From positions 62,001 through 126,000 of the forward strand of contig CANGBX010000002.1 of the NCBI GenBank assembly GCA_947452455.1: 64,000 nucleotides of DNA. The letters run 5' to 3'. Of this stretch, positions 16,268-26,201 are shown in pieces. The position numbers and the translations under genes were made by a program. Source of the DNA: Beijerinckiaceae bacterium (GTDB taxonomy: Bacteria > Pseudomonadota > Alphaproteobacteria > Rhizobiales > Beijerinckiaceae). The notes beneath the pieces are model-generated. The model searched no databases, had not been told where the DNA came from, and was given only the letters and a program-made list of their open reading frames with translations. How positions within the stretch are numbered: position 1 is the first letter of the stretch; every line of letters begins with the position of its first letter.

Positions 16268-16807
16268 TTAGAAATAGCCGAAGCGCGCCGCAACTATGCC
16301 GATGACGACCGCAACGGAAAGCGGCACCAAAGGGTTGGAACGTGTGGTGGCCATAAAAATGGCAACACCAGCGGCTAGCACCACGCCAAGCCAATCGGTA
16401 ATCGCGGCTTGCGCTGTAATCAGAGCGGAAGCGCAGATCAGGCCGACGACGAGTGGCGGCAATGCACGTTTGGTCATCGCATACCAGCGCGCATGTTCAA
16501 TGCGTTCTTCCGCACGTCCCGCCATCAAGGCAATAATGCTTGTGGGAATGATCGTGGCGAGAGTTGCGACCGTGAGGCCAGCCCATCCGGCAATGCGCCA
16601 GCCCATCATGGTCATCATCAAAATATTGGGGCCGGGCGCCACTTGCGAAATCGCAAAGGCAGTGGCGAATTGTTCATTCGTCATCCAGCCGCGTGTCTCG
16701 ACAATCTGGCGGTGAATCTCCGGGATCATGGTGGAGATGCCGCCGACCGAAATGATCGCGGTGAAGAAAAAAGCAAAGCCCAATTGCCAGAGAATATCAT
16801 CCTTCAT
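16268..16807 (-). CDS. Chromate transporter, ChrA-family single-domain protein (second half)
   Basis: The 179-residue membrane protein has FFFTAIISVGGISTMIPEIHRQIV and FAISQVAPGPNILMMTMMGW, the CHR domain signature with the conserved Gly and Pro residues. It is half the length of classical ChrA and is encoded together with a second CHR protein that starts upstream; the genes overlap by 11 bp. Such short-chain pairs work as a heteromeric chromate efflux system with opposite topologies. The ATG 16807 was preferred to an upstream frame start that adds a Cys-rich stretch. Chromate or sulfate as substrate is known for the family, not shown here. Confidence 0.85.
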   Translation of the reverse strand: MKDDILWQLGFAFFFTAIISVGGISTMIPEIHRQIVETRGWMTNEQFATAFAISQVAPGPNILMMTMMGWRIAGWAGLTVATLATIIPTSIIALMAGRAEERIEHARWYAMTKRALPPLVVGLICASALITAQAAITDWLGVVLAAGVAIFMATTRSNPLVPLSVAVVIGIVAARFGYF

Positions 16808-17363
16808 GGCGGCCCCTCCAGAACGAGAAGGCAACCGCAATGGGGGCGAGCACAGCGAGTGTGCCAAGCAAAGGCCAGCGCAACAGACCGATAGAGACAA
16901 AGCTCAACGTCGCAAAGACCAAAGACCAGCGATTGTCGAGAATGGTTTTGCCAAGCTTGTAGCCCGTGCCGAAAATCAGACCGGCTGCGCCTGCCGCTGC
17001 GGCTTTGGTTCCGGCAATGACATCTGGATTGGTCGCGAATTGATCATAGAGCGTGGCCAGTGCCACCAGAATGAGGACGGGCGCCAGAGTTAGCCCGAGC
17101 AGCGAGAGCACGGCGCCCCATAGGCCCCCGAAACGATCCCCGATCACAGCCGTAATGTTGACGAGATTAGCGCCGGGCAGAACCTGTCCCAAACCCAGCA
17201 CGGCGGCATATTCGCGCGCCGAGAGCCATTTCTTGCGCTCAACCACGACATGATAGATGGCCGCTGCAATGCCGCCAAAACCAAACAGGCCGACCATCAA
17301 AAAGCCGGTGAAGAGCTCAAAGTGGCTCACATGCGGCTTTGGCATTGTCTCTTGCGTGGACAC
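16797..17363 (-). CDS. Chromate transporter, ChrA-family single-domain protein (first half)
   Basis: The 188-residue membrane protein carries ELFTGFLMVGLFGFGGIAAAIYH and AAVLGLGQVLPGANLVN, the CHR domain signature. The GTG at 17361-17363 with a nearby AAAGG is used as start; an ATG at 17345 is the alternative. It overlaps the following CHR gene by 11 bp, so the two are coupled and probably form one transporter. The gene begins 85 bp from the tRNA-Gln on the same strand and may have its own promoter there. It confers chromate efflux in characterised relatives. Confidence 0.85.
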   Translation of the reverse strand: MSTQETMPKPHVSHFELFTGFLMVGLFGFGGIAAAIYHVVVERKKWLSAREYAAVLGLGQVLPGANLVNITAVIGDRFGGLWGAVLSLLGLTLAPVLILVALATLYDQFATNPDVIAGTKAAAAGAAGLIFGTGYKLGKTILDNRWSLVFATLSFVSIGLLRWPLLGTLAVLAPIAVAFSFWRGRHEG

Positions 17364-17448
17364 AGCGGCCTTTCTCGAATCGTGATGACCGACAGTGCCA
17401 AAAGGCGCTGACCCGCTCCAGCAGGTTTTTTCAGATTTGAGAAGGATT

Positions 17449-17522
17449 TGGCTGGGGGACCTGGATTCGAACCAAGATTGACCGAGTCAGAGTCGGTAGT
17501 TCTACCGTTGAACTATCCCCCA
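17449..17522 (-). tRNA. tRNA-Gln (anticodon CTG)
   Basis: The 74-nt cloverleaf reads on the minus strand from TGGGGGA (17516-17522), which pairs with TCCCCCA. The D arm contains AGTTCAACGGTAGAACT. The anticodon stem ACCGA/TCGGT encloses the loop CTCTGAC, giving anticodon CTG for glutamine. The T arm has GGTTCGAATCC. CCA is encoded at the 3' end (17449-17451). Confidence 0.96.
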
Positions 17523-17569
17523 CCGGGCCTTGGCAGCTCCCGAGGGGCCGCTTGGCTGGCGTGCGCGGG

Positions 17570-17598
17570 GTTTAGCCTGCCCGCTTCTGTCCTGTCAA
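17570..17598 (-). promoter_or_regulatory. Promoter of tRNA-Gln
   Basis: On the minus strand a perfect TTGACA (17598-17593), a 17-bp spacer and CTAAAC (17575-17570) precede the tRNA by about 48 bp. The -35 is consensus and the -10 is weak, as often seen in alphaproteobacteria. Confidence 0.5.
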
Positions 17599-17755
17599 TT
17601 GGAGAGAGTAGGCGCCCATATTCCACGGACTGATCACATCCGCTTCGAAAGGTCGCCTACGGGCCTCAATTCGCATGACAAAGGCGCGTCCGGGCGGTTA
17701 CACTCGATCCCGAACCGCCCGGACCTTGTGTCGACAGGGCGACAGGAGATTTGCC

Positions 17756-18850
17756 GTGCTGCCCATGGACCTAAAGGGCGAGGCCCAGGGGGCCCCCCGA
17801 GACGCCGAAGTGCCAGAGCGCACCGGCGGTCCGTCCTTACAGCCGGGCGGGCGCTACCACACTTATGCAGCCCTTGATCTGGGAACCAACAATTGCCGCC
17901 TGCTTGTTGCGCGCCCCGCGCGCGAGGGCTTTCGCATTGTCGATGCTTTTTCGCGCATCGTGCGTTTGGGCGAGGGTGTGTCGGCTTCCGGTCGCCTGTC
18001 TGAACAAGCCATTCGCCGTACCATTGCCGCACTTGAAATCTGCCGCGACAAAATGGATGTGCGCGGCGTCTCTCGCGCGCGCCTGATTGCGACCGAAGCC
18101 TGCCGCATGGCGGAGAATGGTGCCGAATTTATTTCGCGGGTTTATGAGCGCACGGGCCTCGGGCTTGAAATCGTGGATCGCGAGACGGAAGCCCATCTGG
18201 CGGCAGCTGGTTGTGCGGCGCTGGCTGACCCATCTGCCAAAGGCGTTTTGCTGTTTGATATTGGCGGCGGCTCGTCGGAAATCGTCTGGCTTGGTCAAGG
18301 TCGGCCGGGCTCATCGGATATTCGTGGGCGTGTGCGCCATTGGGCCTCACTGAAACTCGGCGTGGTGACACTGGCTGAAAAATTCGGCGGTGAGCATGTC
18401 ACGGCAGATATTTTTGATGCGATGGTCGCTCATGTCAGTGATGAGCTGGCTGAGTTTCGCGCCCGTGTCGAAACAGAAACGCGCTGCGCTTATTTTCATC
18501 TGCTCGGCACATCGGGCACGGTCACAACGCTGGCTGGCGTCCATCTCGGCCTGCTGCGCTATGACCGCCGCCGCGTCGATGGTCTCTGGATGAGCGGCGA
18601 TGAAATTGACGAAGCGCTCGAAGATTTGCGCGCCATGAGTTATGAGCAGCGCGTGGCCAATGGCTGCATCGGTTCTGAACGCGCTGATCTTGTGCTCGCG
18701 GGCTGCGCTATCCTCGAAGCCATTCGCCAGGCTTTCCCGGCCGAGCGCGTGCGCATTGCAGATCGTGGATTGCGCGAGGGCATTTTGGCCGAGCTGATGA
18801 GTGCAGATGGTGTGTGGCGTGAAGGTGAGCGGGCAGGGCAGCGTCGATGA
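17756..18850 (+). CDS. ppx: Ppx/GppA family phosphatase (exopolyphosphatase/pppGpp phosphohydrolase)
   Basis: The product is about 364 residues from the GTG 17756, which follows AGGAG by eight bases; ATG 17765 is an alternative. It has the actin-like ATPase fold motifs: [16 protein letters not shown] near residue 40, then [13 protein letters not shown] and [17 protein letters not shown]. These are the phosphate-binding loops of Ppx/GppA enzymes, which degrade polyphosphate or convert pppGpp to ppGpp. This is the short form without the C-terminal HD domain. Its last codon overlaps rlmE in ATGA, so the two are co-translated, as in many Rhizobiales. The exact substrate is open. Confidence 0.87.
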   Translation: MLPMDLKGEAQGAPRDAEVPERTGGPSLQPGGRYHTYAALDLGTNNCRLLVARPAREGFRIVDAFSRIVRLGEGVSASGRLSEQAIRRTIAALEICRDKMDVRGVSRARLIATEACRMAENGAEFISRVYERTGLGLEIVDRETEAHLAAAGCAALADPSAKGVLLFDIGGGSSEIVWLGQGRPGSSDIRGRVRHWASLKLGVVTLAEKFGGEHVTADIFDAMVAHVSDELAEFRARVETETRCAYFHLLGTSGTVTTLAGVHLGLLRYDRRRVDGLWMSGDEIDEALEDLRAMSYEQRVANGCIGSERADLVLAGCAILEAIRQAFPAERVRIADRGLREGILAELMSADGVWREGERAGQRR

Positions 18851-19545
18851 CCAATAAAAAACCCGGCACCGCGCGCGAGGGCTCCCTTAAAGTCCGCGTC
18901 AAGACATCGCGTAAGCGCACGATCTCCTCGACACTCTGGCTGCAGCGCCAGCTCAACGATCCTTATGTGATGCGGGCCAAGAAAGAGGGCCTGCGCTCGC
19001 GTGCGGCCTACAAACTCATTGAAATGGATGAGCGCTATCATCTGCTCAAGCCCGGCCAGAAGATTTTGGATCTGGGCGCGGCACCGGGCGGCTGGTCGCA
19101 ATATGCGATCAAGAAAGTAGGCGCCAACGGACGCGTCATCGGCATCGATCTTCTCGATATCGATCCTATTCCCGGCGTTGAATTCACAATCATGGATTTT
19201 CTGGAAGAAGATGCGCCTGATCGTTTGAAAGACATGCTGGGCGGTCTGGCCGATGGTGTCATGTCCGACATGGCGGCCAATACAACGGGCCATAAAAAAA
19301 CCGACCATCTGAAAATCATCGGCCTTGCCGAACTCGCCATTCATTTTGCCACCGAAGTCTTGGCACCGGGCGGTTTCTTTGTCGCGAAAGTTTTTCAGGG
19401 CGGCACAGAAGGCGAATTGCTCACCTTGCTCAAACGCGATTTCAAAACCGTACGCCATGTGAAGCCGGAAGCCAGCCGCGCAGGCTCAGCCGAACTCTAT
19501 GTCTTGGCGACAGGCTTTCGCGGCGTTCAGCGCGACGAAGATTGA
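18847..19545 (+). CDS. rlmE: 23S rRNA (uridine2552-2'-O)-methyltransferase RlmE (FtsJ/RrmJ)
   Basis: The 232-residue protein has [16 protein letters not shown] with the catalytic Lys, the SAM-binding loop [13 protein letters not shown], the catalytic Asp in [13 protein letters not shown] and the Lys in [11 protein letters not shown] Glu follows in [11 protein letters not shown], completing the K-D-K-E tetrad. RlmE methylates U2552 in the A loop of 23S rRNA late in 50S assembly. The first 40 residues are a basic extension. It overlaps ppx by four bases upstream and overlaps the converging periplasmic protein gene by 19 bp at its end. Confidence 0.93.
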   Translation: MTNKKPGTAREGSLKVRVKTSRKRTISSTLWLQRQLNDPYVMRAKKEGLRSRAAYKLIEMDERYHLLKPGQKILDLGAAPGGWSQYAIKKVGANGRVIGIDLLDIDPIPGVEFTIMDFLEEDAPDRLKDMLGGLADGVMSDMAANTTGHKKTDHLKIIGLAELAIHFATEVLAPGGFFVAKVFQGGTEGELLTLLKRDFKTVRHVKPEASRAGSAELYVLATGFRGVQRDED

Positions 19546-20486
19546 GGCCTTACCTCGTCTTCGTTGCGGATGCGCTCGGCCAGCGTCAATCGGCAATTGC
19601 GCGTCTCATCGGACTCGAGCGGCTTTTCGCGGCACAATTGATCTGAGAGCTTGGAGAGCCGCGTGACCTTGTCATCGCTCATGCCCCACAGAATACGTTC
19701 GCGCAAATTACGCCGGCATTCTTCGCGTTTTTGCACTTCAGCCAGCGAGCGCATCCATTCTTCGCGACCACATTGAGATTCAATCACCGCGCGGCGTTTG
19801 CGCAATTCCGCGCTGTTCAATCCATAAGTGCGCGCTTCGCGGGCGGTCACATATTCATCCCAAGCCGGATCAGATCCGTTGACGCCGATGCGTTTGGCCT
19901 CGACGGGTGAGAGCACCTGCATTTCACCGGGCGGCACCGCAATCATCATGCGCAAGAGATCATCAGAAATATTCATGTCTTGCAGATAGGTGCGCACCGA
20001 ACTGATCATTTTCTTATAGCGCTGGTCGGCATCGAAAAAATTCTTGGCTTGTGTTTGGGCAAAGAAGGGGCGGTGAATGCCAACCCCCGCCAGATTGCGC
20101 TCCACACCGCCAACCGCGACAAAGACGCAAGCCGAATGGCACGGGCCGCCCGACACCACAGTCGCAGTGGTCTTGCGCAGCAAATCGCCAATTTGCATGG
20201 CGGCATTCACATCTCCGCCGGGGCTCACAATGTTCAAAAAAGGCACGACGGGGGCGCTGATGCGACGCATTTCGTCATTCAAAATCGTCAGCAATTTTTG
20301 CGGCGTGTCGCTGGTGATTGTGCCTTCCATCGAAACGTAGACGATACAGCCACCGGGGCTTGGCTGGTCGCAGGGCTTGGTCAGCCGCACGCGAGCGGGC
20401 TCGTCCAGCGGTCCGGCGACAGCTACGCCAAGGCACGGTAAAACAAGGAGGAAGACGCCCCAAAGGGCCTGGCAGAAAAGCCGCAT
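19527..20486 (-). CDS. Periplasmic ClpP/crotonase-fold protein (COG3904-like)
   Basis: Read from the ATG 20484-20486, the 319-residue product starts [20 protein letters not shown], a clear signal peptide. The body has [20 protein letters not shown] and [15 protein letters not shown], the oxyanion and nucleophile-Ser regions of ClpP-like serine peptidases. A following HRPF supplies a candidate His. The last 90 residues are charged and Cys-containing. An in-frame ATG at 20534 would place 16 residues before the signal peptide, but it lies in the -10 of a good promoter, so the shorter start is preferred. The family is widespread in alphaproteobacteria with unknown function. Its 3' end overlaps rlmE by 19 bp on the opposite strand. 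Confidence 0.75.
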   Translation of the reverse strand: MRLFCQALWGVFLLVLPCLGVAVAGPLDEPARVRLTKPCDQPSPGGCIVYVSMEGTITSDTPQKLLTILNDEMRRISAPVVPFLNIVSPGGDVNAAMQIGDLLRKTTATVVSGGPCHSACVFVAVGGVERNLAGVGIHRPFFAQTQAKNFFDADQRYKKMISSVRTYLQDMNISDDLLRMMIAVPPGEMQVLSPVEAKRIGVNGSDPAWDEYVTAREARTYGLNSAELRKRRAVIESQCGREEWMRSLAEVQKREECRRNLRERILWGMSDDKVTRLSKLSDQLCREKPLESDETRNCRLTLAERIRNEDEVRPQSSSR

Positions 20487-20529
20487 GGCTGTGGCAAAGC
20501 CTTTGAAAATGCATAAAACAATGGTTTTG

Positions 20530-20557
20530 AGCATAGTCTCAGGCTTAAACCTGTCAA
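20530..20557 (-). promoter_or_regulatory. Sigma-70-like promoter of the ClpP-like protein gene
   Basis: On the minus strand TTGACA (20557-20552), a 16-bp spacer and TATGCT (20535-20530) form a near-consensus promoter. Transcription would begin near 20523, downstream of the first in-frame ATG. This supports the start at 20486. Confidence 0.6.
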
Positions 20558-20606
20558 TTGTCTTCCCCAGCCCCCTGAAAGCCTTTGCCTCCTGTCACAG
20601 GCGTGA

Positions 20607-22175
<1,569 letters not shown>

Positions 22176-22199
22176 TTTATTTGAAAAAGGATTTTTGAG

Positions 22200-22616
22200 A
22201 TGGACATTCGTCTTGTGATTGCGCCTGTCATTGCACAGGCGATGATGACTTTGTGCATTCTCTTCGTCATGGCCTTTCGCCGCTATCGCGCCTTCAAAGC
22301 CAAAGAAGTGAAGGTCATTGATGCGGCGGCGAGCCAGATCTCCTGGCCGGCGGCTGCCTCACAAGCGCAGCGTTCTTTCGCCAATCAGTTTGAAACGCCG
22401 ATCCTCTTTTATGTGCTCGTGCCGCTGGTTGTGTTCACCAAAACCTATGACACGCTCTTCGTCGCGCTCGCATGGGCGTGGTTTGCTTCGCGCCTTGCCC
22501 ATGCCTGGGTCCATTGCACCAGCAATGCGCTGAGCTTGCGCTTTCCGACCTTCTTGATTGGTGTTGGTTTGCTGGTCGCCATTTGGGTGATCTTTATCAT
22601 TAAGTTGGTCGCTTAA
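22200..22616 (+). CDS. MAPEG-family membrane protein
   Basis: The 138-residue protein has four hydrophobic segments and the MAPEG hallmark QRSFANQFETPILFYVLVPLV, where the NxxE-type motif sits at the start of the second helix. MAPEG proteins are membrane-associated enzymes of eicosanoid and glutathione metabolism. Bacterial members are mostly uncharacterised, and some have glutathione transferase activity. It begins 24 bp after guaB and is probably co-transcribed, though a functional link to purine synthesis is not evident. A REP-like palindrome follows. Confidence 0.82.
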   Translation: MDIRLVIAPVIAQAMMTLCILFVMAFRRYRAFKAKEVKVIDAAASQISWPAAASQAQRSFANQFETPILFYVLVPLVVFTKTYDTLFVALAWAWFASRLAHAWVHCTSNALSLRFPTFLIGVGLLVAIWVIFIIKLVA

Positions 22617-22623
22617 ACTTCGC

Positions 22624-22708
22624 CGTCATTGCGAGGAGCCGCAGGCGACGCGGCAAGCCAGTGGCCCGCGTGATGCCTCTGGATTGCTTCGCTTTGCTCG
22701 CAATGACG
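22624..22708. repeat. REP-like palindrome, copy 3
   Basis: CGTCATTGCGAGGAGCCGCA opens the unit and CTCGCAATGACG closes it. The arm order is opposite to that of copies 1 and 2. It lies between converging genes. Confidence 0.85.
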
Positions 22709-22719
22709 GCTTTAGCAGA

Positions 22720-22872
22720 TCAGTACTTCCGTCCGCTTTCCAGCTGCGTCTTTGCATCGGCCTGCTTTTTCGGCGGCGGGTCCGGATAGACGGGTGGGGG
22801 CGGGTTGGTCGCGCAAGCGGCCAGAGAAAGGGCAAGCAGGCTCGCGGCCAGCGCCGCACTCAGGGTCTTCAT
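22720..22872 (-). CDS. Small predicted lipoprotein
   Basis: This 50-residue product reads MKTLSAALAASLLALSLAAC, a signal peptide with the lipobox LAAC, then a short proline-rich and charged tail (TNPPPPVYPDPPPKK). Lipidation at Cys20 would leave a mature peptide of about 31 residues. It is too small for homology by reading. Its position divergent from rsmB, with 90 bp between the two starts, leaves room for its own promoter. Function is unknown; the size recalls entericidin-like lipoproteins but the sequence does not match them. Confidence 0.65.
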   Translation of the reverse strand: MKTLSAALAASLLALSLAACATNPPPPVYPDPPPKKQADAKTQLESGRKY

Positions 22873-22962
22873 GGCAGTTCTTTCTTGTCTTACGCGCTCC
22901 GATGTGGAACGAGCACAGGCGAAGATGCCGCTGCACGGTGTCGTAAATATGGCTAAGCTCAC

Positions 22963-24255
22963 ATGACCCCTTCTGCCCGCCTGAGTGCTGCGATTGAAAT
23001 CCTCGGTGATTTGGCCGAGCGCCGCCGCCCTGTGTCGGATGCGCTCAAAGAATGGGGCCAGCGTAATCGCTTTGCAGGTTCCAAAGATCGCGCGGCCATT
23101 GCGAGCCATGTCTATGATGCTTTGCGCGTGAAAGCCTCGGCCGCATGGCTTATGGGGGATGACACGCCGCGCGCTATTTTGCTCGGCTCGCTCCGCCAAA
23201 TGCGCGGCCTTGATGCACAAGCCATTGCAGCCATGTGCACGGGTGAGGCCCATGCGCCCGCGCCGCTTTCCGAAGACGAGCAGTCGCGTCTCGCCACAGC
23301 AACACTCGATGATGCGCCCGACCATGTGAAGGGTGATTATCCCGAATGGCTGGCAGATGATTTTGCTTTGGTCTTTGGCGCAGATGCGGTGGCCGAGGGC
23401 AGGGCTTTGTCTGAGCGCGCCTCGATTGATCTGCGCGTCAATCGCCTGAAGGGCGATCGCGAAAAATCACTGAAGGCGCTTGCCCATCTCCATGCGGAAG
23501 AAACATCGCTGTCACCTCTCGGCATCCGTTTGCATGTGGGTGCAGATGGACGCGGCCCTTCGCTCAATGCGGAAGCCGCTTACATGCGCGGTCTTGTCGA
23601 GATTCAAGATGAAGGCTCGCAGCTCGCAGCGCTGATCGGTGCAGCAAAGCCCGGTCAGCAAGTGCTGGATTTCTGCGCAGGTGGCGGCGGCAAGACGCTC
23701 GCACTCGCAGCTGAAATGGATAACAAAGGCCAGATCTATGCGACCGACAATGATGGTCGCCGCCTTATGCCGATCTATCCGCGGCTTGAGCGCGCCAATG
23801 CGCGCAATGTGCAGGTGCGTGCACCCAAGGGCGACAAAGATGTGCTGGCAGATTTGGTCGGCCGCTGCGATCTCGTGCTCGTCGATGCGCCGTGCACTGG
23901 CACAGGCACATGGCGGCGCAATCCCGATGCCAAATGGCGCACGCGCCCCGGCGCGCTTGAGCAGCGAGTCAAAGAACAAGATGAAGTGCTGGAAAGCGCC
24001 GCGCCTCACGTGAAAGCTGGCGGCGTGCTGCTCTATATCACCTGTTCCGTGCTGAAGGCCGAGAACGAGGATCGCATCGCGGCCTTTCTCGATCGCCACG
24101 CCGACTTCCTGCCGCTCGATGCCGCCCATATGGCGCGCCGTGCGGGGCTCGAAGCTTTGGCAGCCTTTGCCTCCCCCCACGGGGCGGGCCTGCGCCTGTC
24201 GCCGCGCACCAGCGGCACAGATGGCTTCTATATAGCCGCGCTGCTGAGGAGCTGA
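22963..24255 (+). CDS. rsmB: RsmB-family 16S rRNA/tRNA cytosine-C5 methyltransferase
   Basis: The 430-residue protein has an N-terminal NusB-like helical domain (about 1-130) and a C-terminal Rossmann methyltransferase domain. The SAM loop VLDFCAGGGGKTLALAAEM, motif IV LVDAPCTGTGTWRRNPD with one catalytic Cys, and motif VI LLYITCSVLKAEN with the second are all present. This is the RsmB/Fmu type, which makes m5C967 in 16S rRNA of E. coli. Related RNA m5C enzymes cannot be excluded, but the NusB-like domain favours RsmB. It stands alone between a divergent lipoprotein gene and a repeat. Confidence 0.85.
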   Translation: MTPSARLSAAIEILGDLAERRRPVSDALKEWGQRNRFAGSKDRAAIASHVYDALRVKASAAWLMGDDTPRAILLGSLRQMRGLDAQAIAAMCTGEAHAPAPLSEDEQSRLATATLDDAPDHVKGDYPEWLADDFALVFGADAVAEGRALSERASIDLRVNRLKGDREKSLKALAHLHAEETSLSPLGIRLHVGADGRGPSLNAEAAYMRGLVEIQDEGSQLAALIGAAKPGQQVLDFCAGGGGKTLALAAEMDNKGQIYATDNDGRRLMPIYPRLERANARNVQVRAPKGDKDVLADLVGRCDLVLVDAPCTGTGTWRRNPDAKWRTRPGALEQRVKEQDEVLESAAPHVKAGGVLLYITCSVLKAENEDRIAAFLDRHADFLPLDAAHMARRAGLEALAAFASPHGAGLRLSPRTSGTDGFYIAALLRS

Positions 24256-24264
24256 CCTCAACCT

Positions 24265-24352
24265 CGTCCTTGCGAGCGCAGCGAAGCAATCCAGTCATTC
24301 CACTGCGGCCACTGGATTGCCGCGTCGGGCTGAAGACCTCCTCGCAATGACG
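24265..24352. repeat. REP-like palindrome, copy 4
   Basis: CGTCCTTGCGAGCGCAGCGA to CTCGCAATGACG, starting nine bases after the rsmB stop. The left arm has one change from the family core (CCTT for CATT). Confidence 0.8.
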
Positions 24353-24459
24353 GCGAGGCTCTAAGGGCAGTGGATGACCCCGCCCTGTGGGCTTCCGCCG
24401 GGTTGCTTAGCCTCCCTCCTTGGCCTAATCCGGGCCTTTGGACGCTCAGGGATCTTGCA

Positions 24460-26064
24460 ATGACCGCCACAGCCACCGACACCCATAAGGATCTGATCAG
24501 CCACCACGACAAGGTGCTGATTGTCGATTTCGGCTCGCAGGTGACGCAGCTCATTGCGCGCCGCGTGCGCGAGGCGGGCGTCTATTGTGAAATCGCGCCC
24601 TTCCAGTCCGCTGAAAAAGCCTTTGCCGATCTGAAGCCCAAAGCTGTGATCCTCTCGGGTGGTCCCTGCTCGGTGACGGATGCCGATAGCCCGCGCGCAC
24701 CCCAAGCCGTGTTCGAGGCGGGCATTCCGGTGCTGGGCATTTGCTATGGCGAGCAGACCATGGCCGTGCAGCTCGGCGGCAAAGTGGAAGCGGGCCATCA
24801 CCGCGAATTCGGCCGCGCCGAATTGGAGATCACCGAAAGCTGCCCGCTGTTTGATGGCGTGTGGGAGACGGGCAAAAAATACACCGTCTGGATGAGCCAC
24901 GGCGACCGCGTGACGGAGCTGCCGAAAGGTTTCAAGCGCATCGCCATTTCAGAAAATGCACCGCTCGCGGCCATAGCCGATGAAGCGCGCCGCTATTATG
25001 CGATGCAATTCCACCCCGAAGTCGTGCATACGCCTGATGGTGCCAAACTCATTTCCAATTTCGTGCATAAAGTCGCAGGCCTGAAAAGCGATTGGACCAT
25101 GGCCGCCTTCCGTCAGGAAGCGATCAAAGCGATCCGCGATCAGGTGGGGTCATCGCGCGTGTTGTGCGGCCTGTCTGGCGGCGTCGATTCCGCTGTGGCA
25201 GCTGTTCTCATTCACGAAGCCATTGGCGAAAATCTCACCTGCGTTTTCGTCGATCACGGTTTGCTGCGCATGGGTGAGGCGGAAGAAGTCGTGCGTCTCT
25301 TCCGTGATACCTACAACATCCCGCTTGTGCATGTGGATGCCTCAGGCCTTTTCCTGAAAGAGCTCGACGGCGTCTCTGACCCCGAGCAGAAGCGCAAGAC
25401 CATCGGCAAACTCTTCATTGATGTCTTCGATGCGGAAGCCAAAAAGATTGCGAGCGATGGCAAAGGCGCGCCTGACTTCTTGGCGCAAGGCACGCTCTAT
25501 CCTGACGTGATTGAAAGCGTGTCGTTTACGGGTGGCCCGTCCGTCACCATCAAGTCGCATCACAATGTCGGCGGTCTGCCCGCGCGCATGAAGATGAAAC
25601 TGGTCGAGCCTTTGCGTGAACTCTTCAAAGACGAAGTGCGCGCTTTGGGCCGCGAGCTTGGTCTGCCGGAAGCCTTTGTCGGCCGCCATCCGTTTCCGGG
25701 GCCGGGTCTTGCCATTCGTATTCCAGGCGCGATCACCCCAGAAAAACTCGATATCCTGCGCCAAGCTGATGCGATCTATCTCGACGAGATCCGCAAGGCA
25801 GGTCTTTATGACGATATCTGGCAGGCCTTCGCCGTGCTGCTGCCTGTGCGCACAGTCGGCGTGATGGGCGATGGCCGCACCTATGACCACGTCTGCGCCT
25901 TGCGCGCGGTGACATCGGTTGACGGCATGACGGCGGACTTCTTCCCCTATGACATGAATTTCTTAGGGCGCGCAGCGACACGCATCATCAACGAAGTGCG
26001 CGGCATCAACCGTGTCGTCTATGACGTGACCAGCAAGCCACCCGGCACGATTGAGTGGGAATGA
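24460..26064 (+). CDS. guaA: GMP synthase, glutamine-hydrolysing
   Basis: From the ATG at 24460 the protein has 534 residues; an in-frame ATG 90 bp upstream adds a Trp/Pro-rich stretch unlike GuaA. The class I glutamine amidotransferase domain has [10 protein letters not shown] with the nucleophile Cys and FHPEV with its His. The ATP pyrophosphatase domain has the PP-loop [11 protein letters not shown]. The C-terminal dimerisation domain ends KPPGTIEWE, as in all GuaA. It converts XMP to GMP using glutamine and ATP, downstream of guaB. Confidence 0.97.
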   Translation: MTATATDTHKDLISHHDKVLIVDFGSQVTQLIARRVREAGVYCEIAPFQSAEKAFADLKPKAVILSGGPCSVTDADSPRAPQAVFEAGIPVLGICYGEQTMAVQLGGKVEAGHHREFGRAELEITESCPLFDGVWETGKKYTVWMSHGDRVTELPKGFKRIAISENAPLAAIADEARRYYAMQFHPEVVHTPDGAKLISNFVHKVAGLKSDWTMAAFRQEAIKAIRDQVGSSRVLCGLSGGVDSAVAAVLIHEAIGENLTCVFVDHGLLRMGEAEEVVRLFRDTYNIPLVHVDASGLFLKELDGVSDPEQKRKTIGKLFIDVFDAEAKKIASDGKGAPDFLAQGTLYPDVIESVSFTGGPSVTIKSHHNVGGLPARMKMKLVEPLRELFKDEVRALGRELGLPEAFVGRHPFPGPGLAIRIPGAITPEKLDILRQADAIYLDEIRKAGLYDDIWQAFAVLLPVRTVGVMGDGRTYDHVCALRAVTSVDGMTADFFPYDMNFLGRAATRIINEVRGINRVVYDVTSKPPGTIEWE

Positions 26065-26078
26065 CGACGCCTTAGCTC

Positions 26079-26198
26079 CGTCATTGCGAGGAGGGTTAGG
26101 CTGTCGCCTAACCCGTCATTGCGAGGAGCCGCAGGCGACGCGGCAATCCAGAGCCCCACGTGAGGCCCCTGGATTGCTTCGCTTCGCTCGCAATGACG
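26079..26198. repeat. REP-like palindrome, copy 5, with a partial second unit
   Basis: A full unit at 26114-26198 is preceded by a truncated left arm at 26079-26093 and a perfect 9-bp hairpin GGGTTAGGC-TGTC-GCCTAACCC at 26094-26114. The arrangement looks like an interrupted or recombined tandem copy. It lies between the converging guaA and trhO-rluA genes. Confidence 0.8.
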
Positions 26199-26201
26199 GT
26201 G

